DNA of 64,000 nucleotides from Taudactylus pleione (lineage: Eukaryota > Chordata > Amphibia > Anura > Myobatrachidae): the NCBI GenBank assembly GCA_031769625.1, contig JAUIMM010000719.1, forward strand, positions 1,283,001-1,347,000, read 5' to 3'. Each line of letters starts with the position of its first letter. Within the stretch, counting starts at the first letter, position 1. A program made the translations under genes and the position numbers. Below, in pieces: positions 63,315 through 64,000 of this stretch. The notes under the pieces were generated by a model, which saw nothing but the letters and a program-made list of their open reading frames with translations, did no database searches and was not told the origin of the DNA.

Positions 63315-64000
63315 ATGTTCTGTGACTGTATTACATTGGCTGATTTTCCTCTGTTCTGTGACTGTATTACATTGGCTGAGTTTCCTCTGGTCTGTGACTG
63401 TATTACATTGGCTGAGTTTCCATGTTCTGTGACTGTATTACATTGGCTGAGTTTCCTCTATTCTGTGTCTGTATTACATTGGCTGAGTTTCCTCTGTTCT
63501 GTGACTGTATTACATTGGCTGAGTTTCCATGTTCTGTGACTGTATTACTTTGGCTGAGTTTCCTCTGTTCTGTGACTGTATTACATTGGCTGAGTTTCCT
63601 CTATTCGGTGACTGTATTACATTGGCTGATTTTCCTCTGTTCTGTGACTGTATTACATTGGCTGAGTTTCCATGTTCTGTGACTGTATTACACTGGCTGA
63701 GTCTCCATGTTCTGTGACTGTATTACATTGGCTGAGTTTCCATGTTCTGTGACTGTATTACATTGGCTGAGTTTCCATATTCTGTGACTGTATTACATTG
63801 GTTGATTTTCCATGTTCTGTGACTGTATTACATTGGCTAAGTCTCCATGTTCTGTGACTGTATTACATTGGCTGAGTTTCCATGTTCTGTGACTGTATTA
63901 CATTGGCTGAGTTTCCTTGTTCTGTGACTGTATTACATTGGTTGAGTTTCCATATTCTGTGACTGTATTACATTGGCTGAGTCTCCATGTTCTGTGACAA
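63315..64000 (+). repeat. HOR unit 18, cut by the window end
   Basis: Module A (63315-63717), led by ATCGG and GTTAAC at 63309, is followed by CCATATTC, GATTTTCC, CTAAGTCTCC, CCTTG and TCTCCATG monomers. The window stops inside the GTGACAA short monomer. The order is the same as in the preceding units, so the array continues beyond the window. Confidence 0.88.

Larger units (their letters stand above)
1..64000 (+). repeat. 35/36-bp tandem satellite array, whole window
   Basis: Every line of the sequence is a head-to-tail copy of one monomer. Positions 1-35 are a perfect consensus copy; the recurring core words are TTCTGTGACTG, TATTACATTGG and CTGAGTTTCC. A 36-bp form (example 1822-1857) replaces CCATG with CCTCTG. 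Minor length forms are a 33-mer with GACTATTAC (e.g. 121) or GTGACAATTAC (e.g. 15618), a 33-mer with CATGTCTGTG (671), and a 32-mer with GAGTTTTGTTCTG (36571). At 35 to 36 bp each there are about 1,800 monomers, all in the same orientation. The array is open at both ends: the window begins and stops inside a monomer. No unique sequence, transposon, low-complexity spacer or N run interrupts it. I do not recognise it as a named satellite. Confidence 0.98.

Noticed and set aside
2073..63717. More than ninety open reading frames of 60-98 codons on the + strand with a 12-residue repeat
   Set aside because: All are explained by runs of 36-bp monomers flanked by 35-bp ones. They overlap in two frames, share the same start and stop context, have no promoter or splice context, and change length with monomer type. 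None is annotated as coding.
1..64000. CRISPR array (direct repeats of about 35 bp)
   Set aside because: The repeats are directly adjacent with no unique spacers, and no cas genes are present.
1..64000. Repetitive surface, leucine-rich or antifreeze-type protein gene
   Set aside because: The 12-residue repeat does not stay in frame beyond a few units because 35-bp monomers shift it, and stops recur throughout the array.
1..64000. CENP-B box
   Set aside because: I looked for the TTCG....A..CGGG pattern; the closest words (TTTCGATG monomers) lack the CGGG half.
1..64000. Telomeric repeat or interstitial telomere
   Set aside because: No TTAGGG, TTTAGGG or TTAGG runs are present.
1..64000. Long inverted repeats or palindromes between array segments
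   Set aside because: Every monomer I read has the same orientation; the only dyad inside the monomer is a weak TGG/CCA pair, too short to support a structure.
1..64000. Bacterial or phage origin
   Set aside because: No coding sequence, ribosome binding site, tRNA or terminator is present, and 64 kb of pure short-period satellite is not a prokaryotic feature.
1..64000. Assembly artefact made entirely by repeat collapse or looping
   Set aside because: Units differ by private substitutions and by distinct whole-monomer indels, which a simple looping error would not create. Individual sites (12,020-bp pair, T insertion at about 51292) remain open to error and are listed as findings.

Overview
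The whole window is one uninterrupted block of satellite DNA. No base stretch falls outside it: there are no genes, RNA genes, transposons or unique sequence. The array runs off both ends, so its true length exceeds 64 kb. The building block is a 35-bp monomer (a perfect consensus copy is positions 1-35) mixed with a 36-bp form (for example 1822-1857), in which the CCATG of the monomer becomes CCTCTG. That gives roughly 1,800 monomers, all in the same orientation. The consensus is about 40% GC, has no CpG, and is strongly T-rich over A on the + strand (15 T to 6 A).

A long, gene-free, head-to-tail array with multi-kilobase higher-order structure points to a eukaryotic chromosome, in a centromeric, pericentromeric, subtelomeric or sex-chromosome heterochromatic block assembled from long reads. 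I do not recognise the monomer as a named satellite, so species and chromosomal site remain open.

Variant monomers are arranged in a reproducible order and form higher-order repeats (HORs). I anchored them on module A, a block of about 403 bp rich in 36-bp monomers, usually preceded by GTTAAC. Module A recurs at 5483, 9945, 14935, 16271, 21225, 26109, 27480, 30117, 33558, 34929, 38782, 41937, 45089, 46949, 51048, 52911, 57480 and 63315. Full HORs are about 4.6-5.0 kb (about 140 monomers) and carry modules A, B (GTTAACATGGTCTG plus a 36-mer run) and C (a run of four to five 36-mers), then a conserved tail. Truncated HORs are 1.3-1.9 kb, intermediate ones 2.6-4.1 kb, and one expanded HOR is 5.8 kb.

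Layout. (0) 1-5482: an irregular region with nested 387, 842, 1,966 and 2,351 bp duplications. (I) 5483-26108: nearly full-length HORs plus one truncated copy. (II) 26109-34928: shortened HORs that lack module B. (III) 34929-52910: a distinct local family marked by a private AGATCT variant and a GGCCGAG deletion monomer; it lacks module C and contains an 837-bp tandem duplication amplified three times. (IV) 52911-64000: a return to the flanking full-length type, with a 1,195-bp internal duplication. Length differences between units are almost always whole numbers of monomers, the expected result of unequal exchange in register.

The short open reading frames in the window (60-98 codons) are products of the repeat arithmetic: 36-bp monomers keep frame and 35-bp monomers shift it. 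I annotate none as a gene.
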